Origin: Ancylobacter koreensis
GTDB lineage: Bacteria > Pseudomonadota > Alphaproteobacteria > Rhizobiales > Xanthobacteraceae
Assembly: GCF_023016525.1 (NCBI RefSeq)
Contig: NZ_JALKCG010000007.1
Location: forward strand, 62,001-126,000
Direction: 5' to 3'
Length of the DNA: 64,000 nt
Position 1 is the first letter of the stretch. Each line of letters opens with the position of its first letter. The position numbers were made by a program, and so were the translations under genes. The notes beneath the pieces were generated by a model. That model was not told the origin of the DNA. It made no database searches and saw only the letters and a program-made list of their open reading frames with translations. Below are positions 8,440-17,523 of the stretch, piece after piece.

Positions 8440-9321
8440 GTGCCGATCCGCGCGCCAAGCCGCCCGTTCTCCGCGGGCTCGTTTTTCCGTTCGCTGCGCG
8501 CCTCGCTGCACGCCACGACCTTCGTCACGCTGTCGCTGCTGATATCGCTTGCCTTCGTGCTGGCGCTGGCGACGCTGCTGAACTATTCGAAGTTCCTGAC
8601 CACCTACACCGAGCTGTCGGACCGCCGGGTCGCGCTGGTGACGACCTGGACGCGCGATTCCATCGAGGTCCTGCTCAATCTCGGGCTCGAACTGAAGGGC
8701 CTGCACGCCGCCTCGGCGATCTTGGAGCAGGCCAAGACGCGCTATCCGCATATCGAGAGCATCTCGCTGTTCGACACGGCGAGCGGGCGCATCCTCTATT
8801 CCACCTCGCCGGAACTGCTCGGCAAGCCCACGCCGCATGCCTGGCTGGAGGCGCAGGCGCATTCGACCAGGCCGACCTGGAACATCGCCCAGGAAGACCC
8901 CGCCGTCGCCGGCGTCCGGCTCGATTCGAGCTTCCTCAAGGGGCTGGGTGGCATCGCCATCGTCCATTCGACGACGCAGGCGCGCGAGAAGATCGCCCGC
9001 ATGCGCGACGAGCTGGTCATGACCGCGCTGGGTGTGTTCGGCGCCTTCGCGGTTCTTGCGGTCGCGCTGGCCTTGCTGGCGACGCGCGGCATGCGGCGCA
9101 CGCTGCGCGGGCTGACCGAGGCGCTCGACCCCTCCACCGGCACGCCGGCGAAAAGCCAGGCACCTCCGGGGCTGCGGGGGCCGCTCTCGGCCTTCCGGCA
9201 GGCGGTGGAGGCGGCGGAAAGCGAGCTGGCCGGCGCGGAGAAGGAACTGGGATCGGGCGCGCCGCGCGAGGGCGCGGAGGGGGCGCCCGCGCCGGCCGGT
9301 GCCGGAGGGGCGCGGCCATGA
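8440..9321 (+). CDS. membrane sensor-like protein without output domain
   Basis: From a GTG start at 8440 (GGGGCA upstream) the 293-aa product has TM1 at about 27-48, an extracytoplasmic domain of about 140 residues containing a PAS/Cache-like core (IESISLFDTASGRILYST), TM2 at about 195-216, then a short cytoplasmic tail with a predicted helix (AVEAAESELAGAEKEL). No kinase, cyclase or methyl-accepting domain follows. Its stop codon overlaps the start of the next gene (ATGA at 9318-9321), which encodes a second sensor of the same layout. It probably partners that protein; this is inferred from gene fusion-like spacing. Confidence 0.75.
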   Translation: MPIRAPSRPFSAGSFFRSLRASLHATTFVTLSLLISLAFVLALATLLNYSKFLTTYTELSDRRVALVTTWTRDSIEVLLNLGLELKGLHAASAILEQAKTRYPHIESISLFDTASGRILYSTSPELLGKPTPHAWLEAQAHSTRPTWNIAQEDPAVAGVRLDSSFLKGLGGIAIVHSTTQAREKIARMRDELVMTALGVFGAFAVLAVALALLATRGMRRTLRGLTEALDPSTGTPAKSQAPPGLRGPLSAFRQAVEAAESELAGAEKELGSGAPREGAEGAPAPAGAGGARP

Positions 9322-11465
9322 CGGACGCGACGGTGAGCGAGGCGACCGAAAGCGGGGCGCAGAACGGCGGGCCGGCCGGTGCCGCACCGGGCCGGGACGA
9401 GGCCGGCGCAGGCAAAGCGGCGACGGCCGATATGGCACGGCTGCGCACCCGCATCCTCGTCATCACGCTGGCGCTGGCGCTGGCGGCGGCGACGCTTCTC
9501 TCGCTGCGCACGCACACCCTGTTCAAGGACATGCTGGCGCCGGAGATAACGCAGAAGGCGGATATCGTCGACGAACTCGCCACGCAGGATATCGAGAGGG
9601 CGCTGGGCTTCGGCATTCCGCTCGACCGCCTTGTCGGCGTCGAGGACTATCTCGAGCAGCTTCTGGGCGCGCATGCCGAGATCGCCTATGCCGCCGTGGT
9701 CGACCCCGACGGCAAGGTCAAGTTCTCCGCCGGCGACGATCCCGAGGAGATCGCGGAGGAGTTGCAGGGACCCGTGGCGGGCTTCGCGCTCGGCAGCATC
9801 GACCGCGAGATCGTGTGGGAGGGCGGGCGCCAGATGGTGCTCGGCCGGGCCGAGGGTCCGGACGGCAACACGGCGGCGGTGATCGTGGTGCGCCTCGATT
9901 CCCGCTTCGTCGACCGGCAGTTCGAAGATCTGGCGCAGGATGTGTTCATCGTGCTGCTGGTGGCGCTGTTCCTGGCTTTCGAGATGGCCGTCGTGCTGCT
10001 CACCGGCCGCACGCTGCGTCCGCTGAACCAGCTCATCGAGGCGGTGGAGGCGGGCGGGCAGGGCAATCTGCACCGGCGCATTGCCTATCGCGCCAATGAC
10101 GGCATCGGCCGCGTGGTGCGCCATTTCAACAGCCTGATCCAGGGGCTCAACGAGCGCTACCGCCGCCTTGTCGAGCATGCCGGCGAGCGCCCGGCGCTGC
10201 ACGCGCGGGTCGCCGCCATCGGGGCGCGCTTCGGCCTGACGGAGGGGCCGATCGACAGCTTCGGCATCCGCGCCGCCGTCACCGATATGCGCCTGCCGCT
10301 GTTCGTCTTCGTGATGGCGGAGGAACTGCAGAAGTCCTTCCTGCCGCTCTACATCGCCTCGCTCGACGCCAATGTGAGCTGGCTCTCGCCGCAGCTTCTG
10401 ATCAGCGTGCCGATTTCGGTCTACATGGCGACGCTGGCGCTGGCGACGCCGATCTCCGGCTCGTGGTCGGACCGCTACGGGCCGCGCCGCATCTTCCTCG
10501 CCGGGCTGATGGTCGCCATCGTCGGCTTCCTCGCCGCCGCCGCCGCGCACAGCGTGCTGGAGCTGATCGCCGCGCGCGCAGCGGGCGCGGTGGGCTACGG
10601 CATGTGCACCATCGCCGCGCAGGGCTTCATCGTGCAGGTGACGCAGAAGGAGGAGCGCACGCAGGGCGTCTCGGTTTTCGTCACCGTGCTGATGTCCGCG
10701 AGCATCTGCGGCACGGCGATCGGCGGCATCATCGCCGACCAGCTCGGCTACCGGGTTGTGTTCGTCTGTGCCGCCGCGCTGGCGCTCGTCGCCGGCCTGC
10801 TGGCGCTGCGCATGATGGCGGGCGTCGCGCCCACCGAGGAACGCCGACGCTTCCGCCTGTCGGATCTGGGCATCGCGCTGCGCAATCCGCGCTTCCTCGC
10901 GCTGGTGCTGTTCGCCGCCATTCCCAACAAGATCGTGCTGACCGGCTTCCTGTTCTACGCCGTGCCGCTCTACCTCGCCGGGCTCAACGTCTCGGAAGCC
11001 GAGACGGCGCGGGTGATGATCCTCTATTCGCTGGTCATCGTGCTCGTCGGGCCGTGGGTCAGTCGGGTGGCGGACGAGCGCGGCTATGGCTGGTCGCTGG
11101 TGATCGTCGGCACGCTGCTGTCGGGCCTCGCCATGTTCCTGCTGGCGGTGCGCTCGGACATTTACGGCGTTGCCGGAGCGGTGGTCGCGGTGGCACTGGC
11201 GCATGCCATCTCCATCTCGCCGCAGATCGCGCTGGTGCCGGAAATCTGCGCCGACGAGATCGAGCGCGTGGGCCAGACCACGGTGCTGGGCGCGCTGCGC
11301 ATGCTGGAGCGCATCGGCAGCGTTATCGGCCCGATGATGGTGGCGGCGATCGCGGTGCGCTTCGGCTATACGGCGAGCCTGATGGCGATCGGCGGCCTGA
11401 TCGCGCTGTGCGCGCCGGTGCTGCTGCTGGCGCAGCGCGGAACGCGCAGGGGGGCAGAACGATGA
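9318..11465 (+). CDS. sensor-HAMP-MFS transporter fusion protein
   Basis: The 715-aa chain has TM1 (about 44-64), an extracytoplasmic Cache-like domain (65-207, core IAYAAVVDPDGKVKFSAG), TM2 (208-229), a HAMP-like linker (230-285, starting TGRTLRPLNQLIEAV), and then a complete MFS transporter (about 325-715, motif A SDRYGPRR at 384-391). Normally HAMP passes a signal to a kinase or chemotaxis module. Here it is placed to regulate a transporter directly. Both ends overlap neighbours by ATGA (9318-9321, 11462-11465), so translation is coupled. The transported substrate is unknown. Domain calls come from motif reading and are firm for MFS, reasonable for HAMP. Confidence 0.85.
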   Translation: MTDATVSEATESGAQNGGPAGAAPGRDEAGAGKAATADMARLRTRILVITLALALAAATLLSLRTHTLFKDMLAPEITQKADIVDELATQDIERALGFGIPLDRLVGVEDYLEQLLGAHAEIAYAAVVDPDGKVKFSAGDDPEEIAEELQGPVAGFALGSIDREIVWEGGRQMVLGRAEGPDGNTAAVIVVRLDSRFVDRQFEDLAQDVFIVLLVALFLAFEMAVVLLTGRTLRPLNQLIEAVEAGGQGNLHRRIAYRANDGIGRVVRHFNSLIQGLNERYRRLVEHAGERPALHARVAAIGARFGLTEGPIDSFGIRAAVTDMRLPLFVFVMAEELQKSFLPLYIASLDANVSWLSPQLLISVPISVYMATLALATPISGSWSDRYGPRRIFLAGLMVAIVGFLAAAAAHSVLELIAARAAGAVGYGMCTIAAQGFIVQVTQKEERTQGVSVFVTVLMSASICGTAIGGIIADQLGYRVVFVCAAALALVAGLLALRMMAGVAPTEERRRFRLSDLGIALRNPRFLALVLFAAIPNKIVLTGFLFYAVPLYLAGLNVSEAETARVMILYSLVIVLVGPWVSRVADERGYGWSLVIVGTLLSGLAMFLLAVRSDIYGVAGAVVAVALAHAISISPQIALVPEICADEIERVGQTTVLGALRMLERIGSVIGPMMVAAIAVRFGYTASLMAIGGLIALCAPVLLLAQRGTRRGAER

Positions 11466-12538
11466 GGGCGAGGGGAGGCTTTCCCGTCCGCGCGGCGATG
11501 CTGCTGCTCGCGCTCATGCTGCTGGCGTCTCCCGGCGGACTTGCCGCGCAGGAGCGTGCGGGCAGGGCGGCCGACCCGCGCGCGCCCTTCAAGGTGATGA
11601 TGGTGCTGTGGCGCGGCTGCGAGGATGCCTGTCGGGGCTTTCAGGACTACCTCTCGTTCCGCGGCGTCCCGGTGCAGTATGTGATGCGGCAGGCCGGCAC
11701 GCTGAACCTGAAGTTTCCCGACCTCGTGGCGGAGGCGCGCGCGCTCAAGGTCGACCTCGTCGTGACCTGGGGCACCACGGCGACGCTCGGCATGGTCGGC
11801 GAATACGACAAGCCCGATCCGGCCCGCTACCTCACCGATATTCCCGTGGTGTTCATGATCGTCACCGACCCGCTGGCGACGAAGGTGGTGGAAAGGCTGG
11901 AGCGGCCGGGGCGCAACGTCACCGGCACGCTGGTGATCGTGCCGGAGGAGACGCAGCTGCGGGCGATCCGCTCCTATCTGCCGTTCCGCCGCATCGGCAT
12001 CGCCTATAATGAGGACGAGGTGAACGCGGTTTCCTCGGTCGAGCGGGTGCGGGCGCTGGCCGGGGAGATGGGCTTCGAGCTGGTGGCGCTGCGCGTGCCG
12101 CGCGACGAGGCCGGCAAGCCGATTGCCGCGTCGCTGCCGGACGTGGTGCAGCAGCTCGCCGACGCCAAGGTAGATCTCATCTATATCGGCTCCAGCTCGT
12201 TCATCCTCAACAATCGCGACGTGTTCACCCGCGCGGCGGTGGAACGCGGCCTGCCGGTAGCGGCGGCCGGCGAGGTGCCGGTGGTGGAGGCGGATGCGCT
12301 GCTCGGGCTGGTGAGCCGCTATTACACGGTCGGCCAGCTTACCGGCACGCGGGCCGAGCAGATCCTCGTCGACGGCCGCAAGCCGGGCGACATCCCCGTC
12401 GAGGCGCTCAGCCGCTTCTCGCTGATTGTCAACATGGAGGTGGCGCACAAGCTCCACCTCTATCCGCCGCTGCTCATGCTGAACGCCATCGAGGCGATCA
12501 AGACCGGCAGGCCCCCCGCCGGCGCCGCCGCGCCATGA
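11462..12538 (+). CDS. ABC_sub_bind-family periplasmic binding protein
   Basis: The 358-aa protein has a signal peptide ending GLAAQ, then two Rossmann-like lobes. Recognisable segments are KVMMVLWRGCEDACRGFQ, LVVTWGTTATLG, DIPVVFMIVTDP, NVTGTLVIVPEET and DLIYIGSSSFILNNRD. This matches the TrpX-like ABC_sub_bind family, whose members bind small ligands in the periplasm. No ABC ATPase or permease accompanies it. Instead it is translationally coupled to the sensor-MFS fusion, so it may load a ligand onto the extracytoplasmic sensors or the transporter. That role is inferred. C-x4-C near residue 52 could be a disulfide. Confidence 0.85.
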   Translation: MRARGGFPVRAAMLLLALMLLASPGGLAAQERAGRAADPRAPFKVMMVLWRGCEDACRGFQDYLSFRGVPVQYVMRQAGTLNLKFPDLVAEARALKVDLVVTWGTTATLGMVGEYDKPDPARYLTDIPVVFMIVTDPLATKVVERLERPGRNVTGTLVIVPEETQLRAIRSYLPFRRIGIAYNEDEVNAVSSVERVRALAGEMGFELVALRVPRDEAGKPIAASLPDVVQQLADAKVDLIYIGSSSFILNNRDVFTRAAVERGLPVAAAGEVPVVEADALLGLVSRYYTVGQLTGTRAEQILVDGRKPGDIPVEALSRFSLIVNMEVAHKLHLYPPLLMLNAIEAIKTGRPPAGAAAP

Positions 12539-12551
12539 GGAGGGACCTCCC

Positions 12552-13394
12552 ATGAGGATCCTCATCCTCAGCAAGCGCGACCTGACCGCCACCGTGCTGC
12601 TGAACGACCTGCTGGCGCGGTTGGCCGCGCTGCCCGGCTGCCGGCTGCGCGTGGTGCTGGCCGAGCGCACGCGGCCGGTTGAGCTGGAGGTGCCGGAGCT
12701 GGCGCGCATGAAGCATCTGGAGCGCGACCTGCCGTTCGGCACGCTGTTTCCCAGGCTCGACGCGACGCCGGAACAGGCGGGCGAACTGATGACGCCGGCC
12801 CGGCTCGCCGCCCGTCACGGCATCGACATCGGCGTGGCGCGCGGGCTCGACGACCCCGCCTTCACGGCGGCGGTGGAGGAGTTCCTTCCCGACCTCATCG
12901 TCTCGGCGCGCTTCAGCTTCCTCATTCCGCGCCGGCTGTTCGACGTCGCCCGGCACGGGGTGGTGAACGTGCATCCCGGCCGGCTGCCGGGCTATGCCGG
13001 GCTCTACCCGCATTTCTTCTCGATGCTGGCGGGCGAGGACGCGCTGGGCTGCTCGCTGCACCACATCGACGCGGGCATCGACAGCGGCCCGCTGATCACC
13101 GAGGGCGCGGTGCCGATCCGTCCCGGCCGCTCGGCCTTCGCGCACAATCTCGACAGCCACCTTCTGGGCAACCGGCTGATTAACGAACTGGTTGAAAACC
13201 TGCTGGCCGGGCGGGCTGTTACGGCTGTTCCGCAGGGACAATCCAAGGTAAAGTCGAATACTTATCCGACGCCGGCAGAATTCGAGGCCTTTCGAGCCGC
13301 CGGCCTGTCGCTGATCGGGGTGCATGAATACCGGGAATTGCTGGGCCGCTTCGGAATTTCCGAAGATCTGCCGGAGATTTCCGGGACGGTGTGA
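12552..13394 (+). CDS. formyltransferase-fold enzyme
   Basis: The 280-aa protein has the Fmt/PurN formyltransferase fold: an N-terminal Rossmann half, the catalytic N-x-H (N139, H141 in NVHPGRLPGYAG) and the D-x-G-x-D-x-G-P element at 173-180. It lacks the C-terminal domain of methionyl-tRNA formyltransferase and is not PurN-like in its N-terminus, so it probably formylates a small amino compound using formyl-tetrahydrofolate. It starts 13 bases after the binding-protein gene with AGGAGGGAC as ribosome site, so it belongs to the same operon. The substrate may be linked to the ligand sensed or exported there (inference). Confidence 0.8.
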   Translation: MRILILSKRDLTATVLLNDLLARLAALPGCRLRVVLAERTRPVELEVPELARMKHLERDLPFGTLFPRLDATPEQAGELMTPARLAARHGIDIGVARGLDDPAFTAAVEEFLPDLIVSARFSFLIPRRLFDVARHGVVNVHPGRLPGYAGLYPHFFSMLAGEDALGCSLHHIDAGIDSGPLITEGAVPIRPGRSAFAHNLDSHLLGNRLINELVENLLAGRAVTAVPQGQSKVKSNTYPTPAEFEAFRAAGLSLIGVHEYRELLGRFGISEDLPEISGTV

Positions 13395-13451
13395 GGCGGT
13401 GTTTTCAACCGCGCCGCATGCGGGCGGCGGGTTTTCGGGTCGGGGGCTTGG

Positions 13452-14567
13452 ATGCTGGATTTCGGCGTATTCACTTTGCCGGCGGTCGCCGCCGCCATGG
13501 TGTTCGTGGCCGCGCTGTTTGTCGGCGAGGACATCGTCATCGAGAAGGTCTACGTGCCGGAGGTCCGCGAATGGAGCGGCTACACCTCCACCGTCGCGAC
13601 CCGCATCCTGACCGACGAACTGCGCGAGCTGAGCGTCGCCGCCGCCTCCGAACTCCAGGCCATCAACATCGACGAGGGCGGCGTCGAGAAGGGCATCAGC
13701 GCCTTCGAGGACTATTTCGAGGTCGGCCTGCTGATCAACGGCACGCGCAACCTGCTCGGCCTGATCAAGTACTACATCAATGGCGAGATCACCGAGCAGG
13801 GCGCCGAGACCCAGCTTGTCGTGCGCGTCTACACCAAGAAGGAAGATGAGCCGGTCAAGCTCATCATGGTGCGCGGCAAGGCCGACGACCTCGACGGGCT
13901 GCTGCACGAGGGCGCCATCCAGGTCCTCGAATACATCAACCCCTATGTCATCGCGCTCTATCACCGCCGCAACGAGCTCGACGCCAAGCAGTACGACTTC
14001 CCCAAGACGCGAGCCACGATCGAGAAGTTCCTCGAGAAGCAGCCGGCCGAGCAGCATTTCCTCGCCTATGGCCTTCTGGGCCGCACCTACATGCTGCGCG
14101 CCGAGCGCGACACCACGCTGACGCCGGAGCAGCGCGAGGCCGCCTATGCCGAGGCCATCCGCAATCTCGACGCGGCGCTCTACCAGCAGCCGGACTTCCT
14201 CTATCCGCTGATCAATCTCGGCATCATCTATGCCGGCAAGAAGGACTATGCGCGCGCCGACGCGTATTTCGCCCGCGCGGTGGTGCAGCACCCGAACTAT
14301 CTCGTCACCCGCACGGCGTGGGGCAAGATGCTCGAAGAGCAGGGCTTGATCGACGACGCCATCATCCAGTTCGAGGCGGCGGTGGAGATCAAGCCCGACG
14401 ATGCGGAGCTGCATGCCCGGCTGGCCAGGCTCTACGAGCGCGCCGGCCGCAAGGAAGACGCGGCGGCGGAAGCGGAGAAGGCGCTGAAGCTCGATCCGGT
14501 GTCGCAGGCCTATTTCGACGCCTCCAGGGATTTCGGCGTGAAGGACCTGCCGGCCACCGTGCAGTGA
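13452..14567 (+). CDS. membrane-anchored TPR protein
   Basis: The 371-aa protein begins with a hydrophobic anchor (about residues 5-25), then a domain of about 170 residues of unknown type (IEKVYVPEVREWSGYTS). At least three tetratricopeptide repeats follow from about residue 215 (AYAEAIRNLDAALYQQPDF, YARADAYFARAVVQHPNY, IDDAIIQFEAAVEIKPDD). TPRs mediate protein contacts. It lies 57 bases after the formyltransferase and could be the last gene of that operon, or independent. Function unknown. Confidence 0.75.
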   Translation: MLDFGVFTLPAVAAAMVFVAALFVGEDIVIEKVYVPEVREWSGYTSTVATRILTDELRELSVAAASELQAINIDEGGVEKGISAFEDYFEVGLLINGTRNLLGLIKYYINGEITEQGAETQLVVRVYTKKEDEPVKLIMVRGKADDLDGLLHEGAIQVLEYINPYVIALYHRRNELDAKQYDFPKTRATIEKFLEKQPAEQHFLAYGLLGRTYMLRAERDTTLTPEQREAAYAEAIRNLDAALYQQPDFLYPLINLGIIYAGKKDYARADAYFARAVVQHPNYLVTRTAWGKMLEEQGLIDDAIIQFEAAVEIKPDDAELHARLARLYERAGRKEDAAAEAEKALKLDPVSQAYFDASRDFGVKDLPATVQ

Positions 14568-14731
14568 CGCGTCGGCGGGCCGAGGCCCGTCGGGCGCCAC
14601 GACGCGCCGCGCCGGATGTGGCATGGCGGGTGGCGGCCGGTCTTCCTTTCGCGGCGCCCTCGTCCTAAGGAAAGAGGGTGGGTCGCGGCGGGGTCGTCTT
14701 AGGTATCGCCGCCGCATGAGGTCGCCTCGGC

Positions 14732-14989
14732 ATGCTTGAGACGCTGTTCGTCATCGGTTTCGTGCTGATTCCGCTGGCGGTCGCCGTGGTGCTCATCCTC
14801 TACCGCGCCCGCTTCCTCGTCGTCGGCCTCGCCGGCATCGTGCTGGTGCTGGTGCTGATCTGGATGGTGCTGAAGGCGAGCGACATCGTCGAGCGCAGCT
14901 TCGAACCGCGCGAGCCGGCGCTCTCCATGCCGGGCAACTGCCCGGAGGCGGTGCAGGGACAGGGCGCCCCGCCGGATTGCCGGCTCTGA
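14732..14989 (+). CDS. small two-helix membrane protein, 85 aa
   Basis: Residues about 3-24 and 29-49 are strongly hydrophobic, separated by YRARF. The tail holds two cysteines (GNCPEAVQG, PPDCRL) spaced to form a disulfide outside the membrane. Function unknown. It is on the same strand as the next membrane protein gene, 88 bases away. Confidence 0.6.
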   Translation: MLETLFVIGFVLIPLAVAVVLILYRARFLVVGLAGIVLVLVLIWMVLKASDIVERSFEPREPALSMPGNCPEAVQGQGAPPDCRL

Positions 14990-15077
14990 GGATAGCAACA
15001 GCGCGTCGCGGCTATGGCGCGCGGCGCGTGAATCCGGCATTCTGCCACCGGGTTTCGAAAGGGAAGCTTCGGGCACG

Positions 15078-15689
15078 ATGGGTAGCGAACTGGCACTGGC
15101 GGCGGTCGCCACGGTCGTGCAGGCAGCGGCGCTCGGTCTGTTTCCCTTCGCGCTGCTCGCCGCCTGCTGCCGTGCCATCAATGCCGCGCAGGACTGCCAG
15201 CTTCCCGCCACCCCCTATATCGAGCTGATGGCGCTCGCCATCGGCATCTTCGCCGGCGGCATCGTCATCCATGCCAATGTCCACTGGGCGCTGCTGGACC
15301 CCGGCGAGATATTCCGCCGCGGCGGGCCGTGGGACATGAGCTTCGGCCAGTTCCTCGCCGGGCCGGCCAATCCGCTCGCCTACGACCTGTCGACGATCCT
15401 GGTCCGGCCGTTCTCCGGCCGGCTGCCGAGCCTCGCCGGCCTCGCCGTGCTGCTGCTGGGGGGGCTGGTGTTCTATGTGCCCGTGTTGAAGTACCGCACC
15501 CGCCGCGCCTTCGCCCATGGACTGCGCAACGTTCTCATCGTCATCTGGGGAACATGGGCGACGGTCTATCTGTTCTTTTATGCCGGCTGGCTCGCCAACC
15601 GGCTGAACTTCTGGATATTTCTGGTTCTGCTGGTGGTTGTGGGCTATCTGCGCCGCCGCACCGAGCGCGTGGTGCTCAAGATTACCTGA
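15078..15689 (+). CDS. integral membrane protein of unknown function, 203 aa
   Basis: Four or five predicted helices (about 5-30, 48-68, 115-135, 147-170, 175-192). The loop NVHWALLDPGEIFRRGGPWD and the basic segment KYRTRRAFAHGLRN are distinctive, but no family was recognised. The ATG at 15078 has GGGAAGCTTCGGG upstream. Codon use is like that of the neighbours. Confidence 0.65.
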   Translation: MGSELALAAVATVVQAAALGLFPFALLAACCRAINAAQDCQLPATPYIELMALAIGIFAGGIVIHANVHWALLDPGEIFRRGGPWDMSFGQFLAGPANPLAYDLSTILVRPFSGRLPSLAGLAVLLLGGLVFYVPVLKYRTRRAFAHGLRNVLIVIWGTWATVYLFFYAGWLANRLNFWIFLVLLVVVGYLRRRTERVVLKIT

Positions 15690-15721
15690 CGGCGGGCCCA
15701 CCGCCCATGAGGAGAATGGCC

Positions 15722-16054
15722 ATGAACATCGCCCATCGCCTGAAGATCGCCTGCGTGGCCGGCACGATGCTCGCGGCGGCCGCGCCCGCTGCGCTCGCGC
15801 AGCCGTCCGGCCAGTCGACCGAGCCGCCCAGCGCCTTCGACCGCATCGAAAAGTCGCTGGCCGATGCCGCGTCGGAGGCGATCGACTATGTGAAGAGCTA
15901 CATCCCCTACGCGATGCCCGAGGTGCAGGAGAACGGCGACATCGTGATCCGCAAGCAAAAGCCGGAGACCGGCGTCTCCACCGAGGCGCCGGCCACCACC
16001 GCGCCGGACGCGCCCTCGACCGGCACCGCCACCAGCCCGGACGTGAAGATCTGA
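15722..16054 (+). CDS. small exported protein, 110 aa
   Basis: The signal peptide ends PAALAQP; the mature part has one amphipathic helix (FDRIEKSLADAASEAIDYVKSYI) split from a Thr/Ala/Pro-rich tail. Start 15722 is preferred because GAGGAGA sits six bases upstream; an ATG at 15707 is in frame. Function unknown. Confidence 0.65.
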   Translation: MNIAHRLKIACVAGTMLAAAAPAALAQPSGQSTEPPSAFDRIEKSLADAASEAIDYVKSYIPYAMPEVQENGDIVIRKQKPETGVSTEAPATTAPDAPSTGTATSPDVKI

Positions 16055-16115
16055 CGCTTTCGGCAGAGATCGGGGATTGCGGCGGGCGAGGCCTGCCCGG
16101 TCCCGCCGCGGTTCC

Positions 16116-16508
16116 TCAGCCGGCGCGGTGGGCGACGAAGTCGATCTCCACCAGAGCGTCGCGGGCGAGGCCGGTAACGCCGACGCAGGTGCGGGCCGGC
16201 CGCCTTATGGCGGAGAAATACGAGGCGTAGGCGGCGTTCATGGCGGCATAGTCGCGCTTGAATTCGGTGAGGTACACCCGCGCCTGCACCACATGCGACA
16301 GGTCGAGCCCGATCCCGGCGAGCACCAGCACGAGATTGTCCATCACGCGCCGCGTCTGCGCGTCGACGCCCTCGGGCAGCGGGCGGGAATCGTCGTCCGG
16401 CCAGGTCGGCATCTGGCCGGTGAGGTAGACCCAGCCGTCGGCCTCCACCGCATGGCTGAACGGGGCCACGGGCGTCGGCGCGCCGGGAATCATGTGAAAC
16501 TGGGCCAT
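16116..16508 (-). CDS. RidA family (YjgF/UK114) protein
   Basis: The 130-aa protein carries the family pattern: SHAVEADGWVYLTGQMP near residue 20, MDNLVLVLAGIGLDLSHVVQARVYLT in the middle, and the R-T-C-V-G-V motif at about residue 105 with the conserved arginine. RidA proteins hydrolyse reactive enamine/imine intermediates released by PLP enzymes. Its start codon overlaps the stop of the LysR gene (TGATG), so the two are cotranslated; its expression therefore follows that regulator. Confidence 0.9.
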   Translation of the reverse strand: MAQFHMIPGAPTPVAPFSHAVEADGWVYLTGQMPTWPDDDSRPLPEGVDAQTRRVMDNLVLVLAGIGLDLSHVVQARVYLTEFKRDYAAMNAAYASYFSAIRRPARTCVGVTGLARDALVEIDFVAHRAG

Positions 16509-17479
16509 CAGGGTCTCCTCGGTGTGGGGGCGGCGGAAATGTCCGGTGGCGGCGCGCCCGCGTCAACGGTGCCGGTTCGGCTCGCGCCTTCGCGGTAGCG
16601 CAGCGCATCGACCAGCAGCGAGAAGGCGGCGGAAGGCTGCCGGCGGCTGGGGTAATAGAGATGATAGCCGGGGAAGGGCGGGCACCAGTCCTCCAGCACC
16701 CGCACGAGCCGCCCCTCGGCGAGATAGTCTGCCACCGCGTCCTCCATGGCGAAGCCGAGGCCGAGCCCGGCGAGGGCGGCGTCGATCATCATGGGCATGC
16801 TGTTGAAGGTGAGCTGCCCCTCCACTCGCACGCGGACCTCGCGCCCATCCTTCGATAGCTCCCAGGCATAGAGCCCGCCGGAGGAGCGCATGCGCAGATT
16901 GATGCAGCGATGCTCGGCGAGGTCCTGCGGGGCGCAGGGCACCGGGCGGGTGGCGAAATAGGCCGGCGAACCCACGATGGCGAGGCGCATCTCGGGGCCG
17001 ATGGGCACGGCGATCATGTCCTTGGCCAGCGCCTCCCCCAGCCGCACGCCGGCGTCGAAGCGCTCCGCCACAATGTCGGTCAGCCGCGAATCGACGCTCA
17101 GCTCGACATGGATATCGGGATAGTCGGGCAGGAGACGCCGCAGCGCCGGCCACAATATGGTGGAGGCCGCGTGCTCGGCGGCGGTGATGCGGATGGTGCC
17201 GGCCGGCTTCTCGCGCAGCTCGCTCAGCGATTCGAGCTGGGCGCCGATGTCGTCGAAGGCCGGGCGCAGCGTGCCGATGAGCCGCTCGCCGGCCTCGGTG
17301 GGGGCGACGCTCCGGGTGGTGCGCGTCAGCAGCCGGACGCCGAGTCGCGCCTCCAGCCTCCGCATGGTGTGGCTGAGCGCCGATTGCGAGGTGCCGAGCC
17401 GGGCGGCGGCGCGCGTGAAGCTGCGCTCTTCGGCGACGACGAGGAAGGCGTTGAGGTCGACGAGATCATCGCGCTGCAT
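16508..17479 (-). CDS. LysR-family transcriptional regulator
   Basis: The 323-aa regulator has an N-terminal winged helix (FLVVAEERSFTRAAARLGTSQSALSHTMRRLEARLG) and a LysR effector domain of the CrgA/PbuR type. It is divergent from the zinc alcohol dehydrogenase gene at 17676, the usual arrangement for a LysR protein and its target. A perfect 16-bp palindrome covers its own start codon (17475-17490), which suggests autorepression. Effector unknown. Confidence 0.92.
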   Translation of the reverse strand: MQRDDLVDLNAFLVVAEERSFTRAAARLGTSQSALSHTMRRLEARLGVRLLTRTTRSVAPTEAGERLIGTLRPAFDDIGAQLESLSELREKPAGTIRITAAEHAASTILWPALRRLLPDYPDIHVELSVDSRLTDIVAERFDAGVRLGEALAKDMIAVPIGPEMRLAIVGSPAYFATRPVPCAPQDLAEHRCINLRMRSSGGLYAWELSKDGREVRVRVEGQLTFNSMPMMIDAALAGLGLGFAMEDAVADYLAEGRLVRVLEDWCPPFPGYHLYYPSRRQPSAAFSLLVDALRYREGASRTGTVDAGAPPPDISAAPTPRRP

Positions 17480-17490
17480 TCATGAATGCA
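17475..17490. promoter_or_regulatory. 16-bp perfect palindrome over the LysR start codon
   Basis: TGCATTCATGAATGCA is fully self-complementary and contains the LysR ATG (17477-17479 on the minus strand). A protein bound here would block initiation of lysR. Whether LysR itself binds is untested. Confidence 0.55.
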
Positions 17491-17523
17491 AGGCATAACC
17501 TCATGCCGCCGACAACGGCTAAT

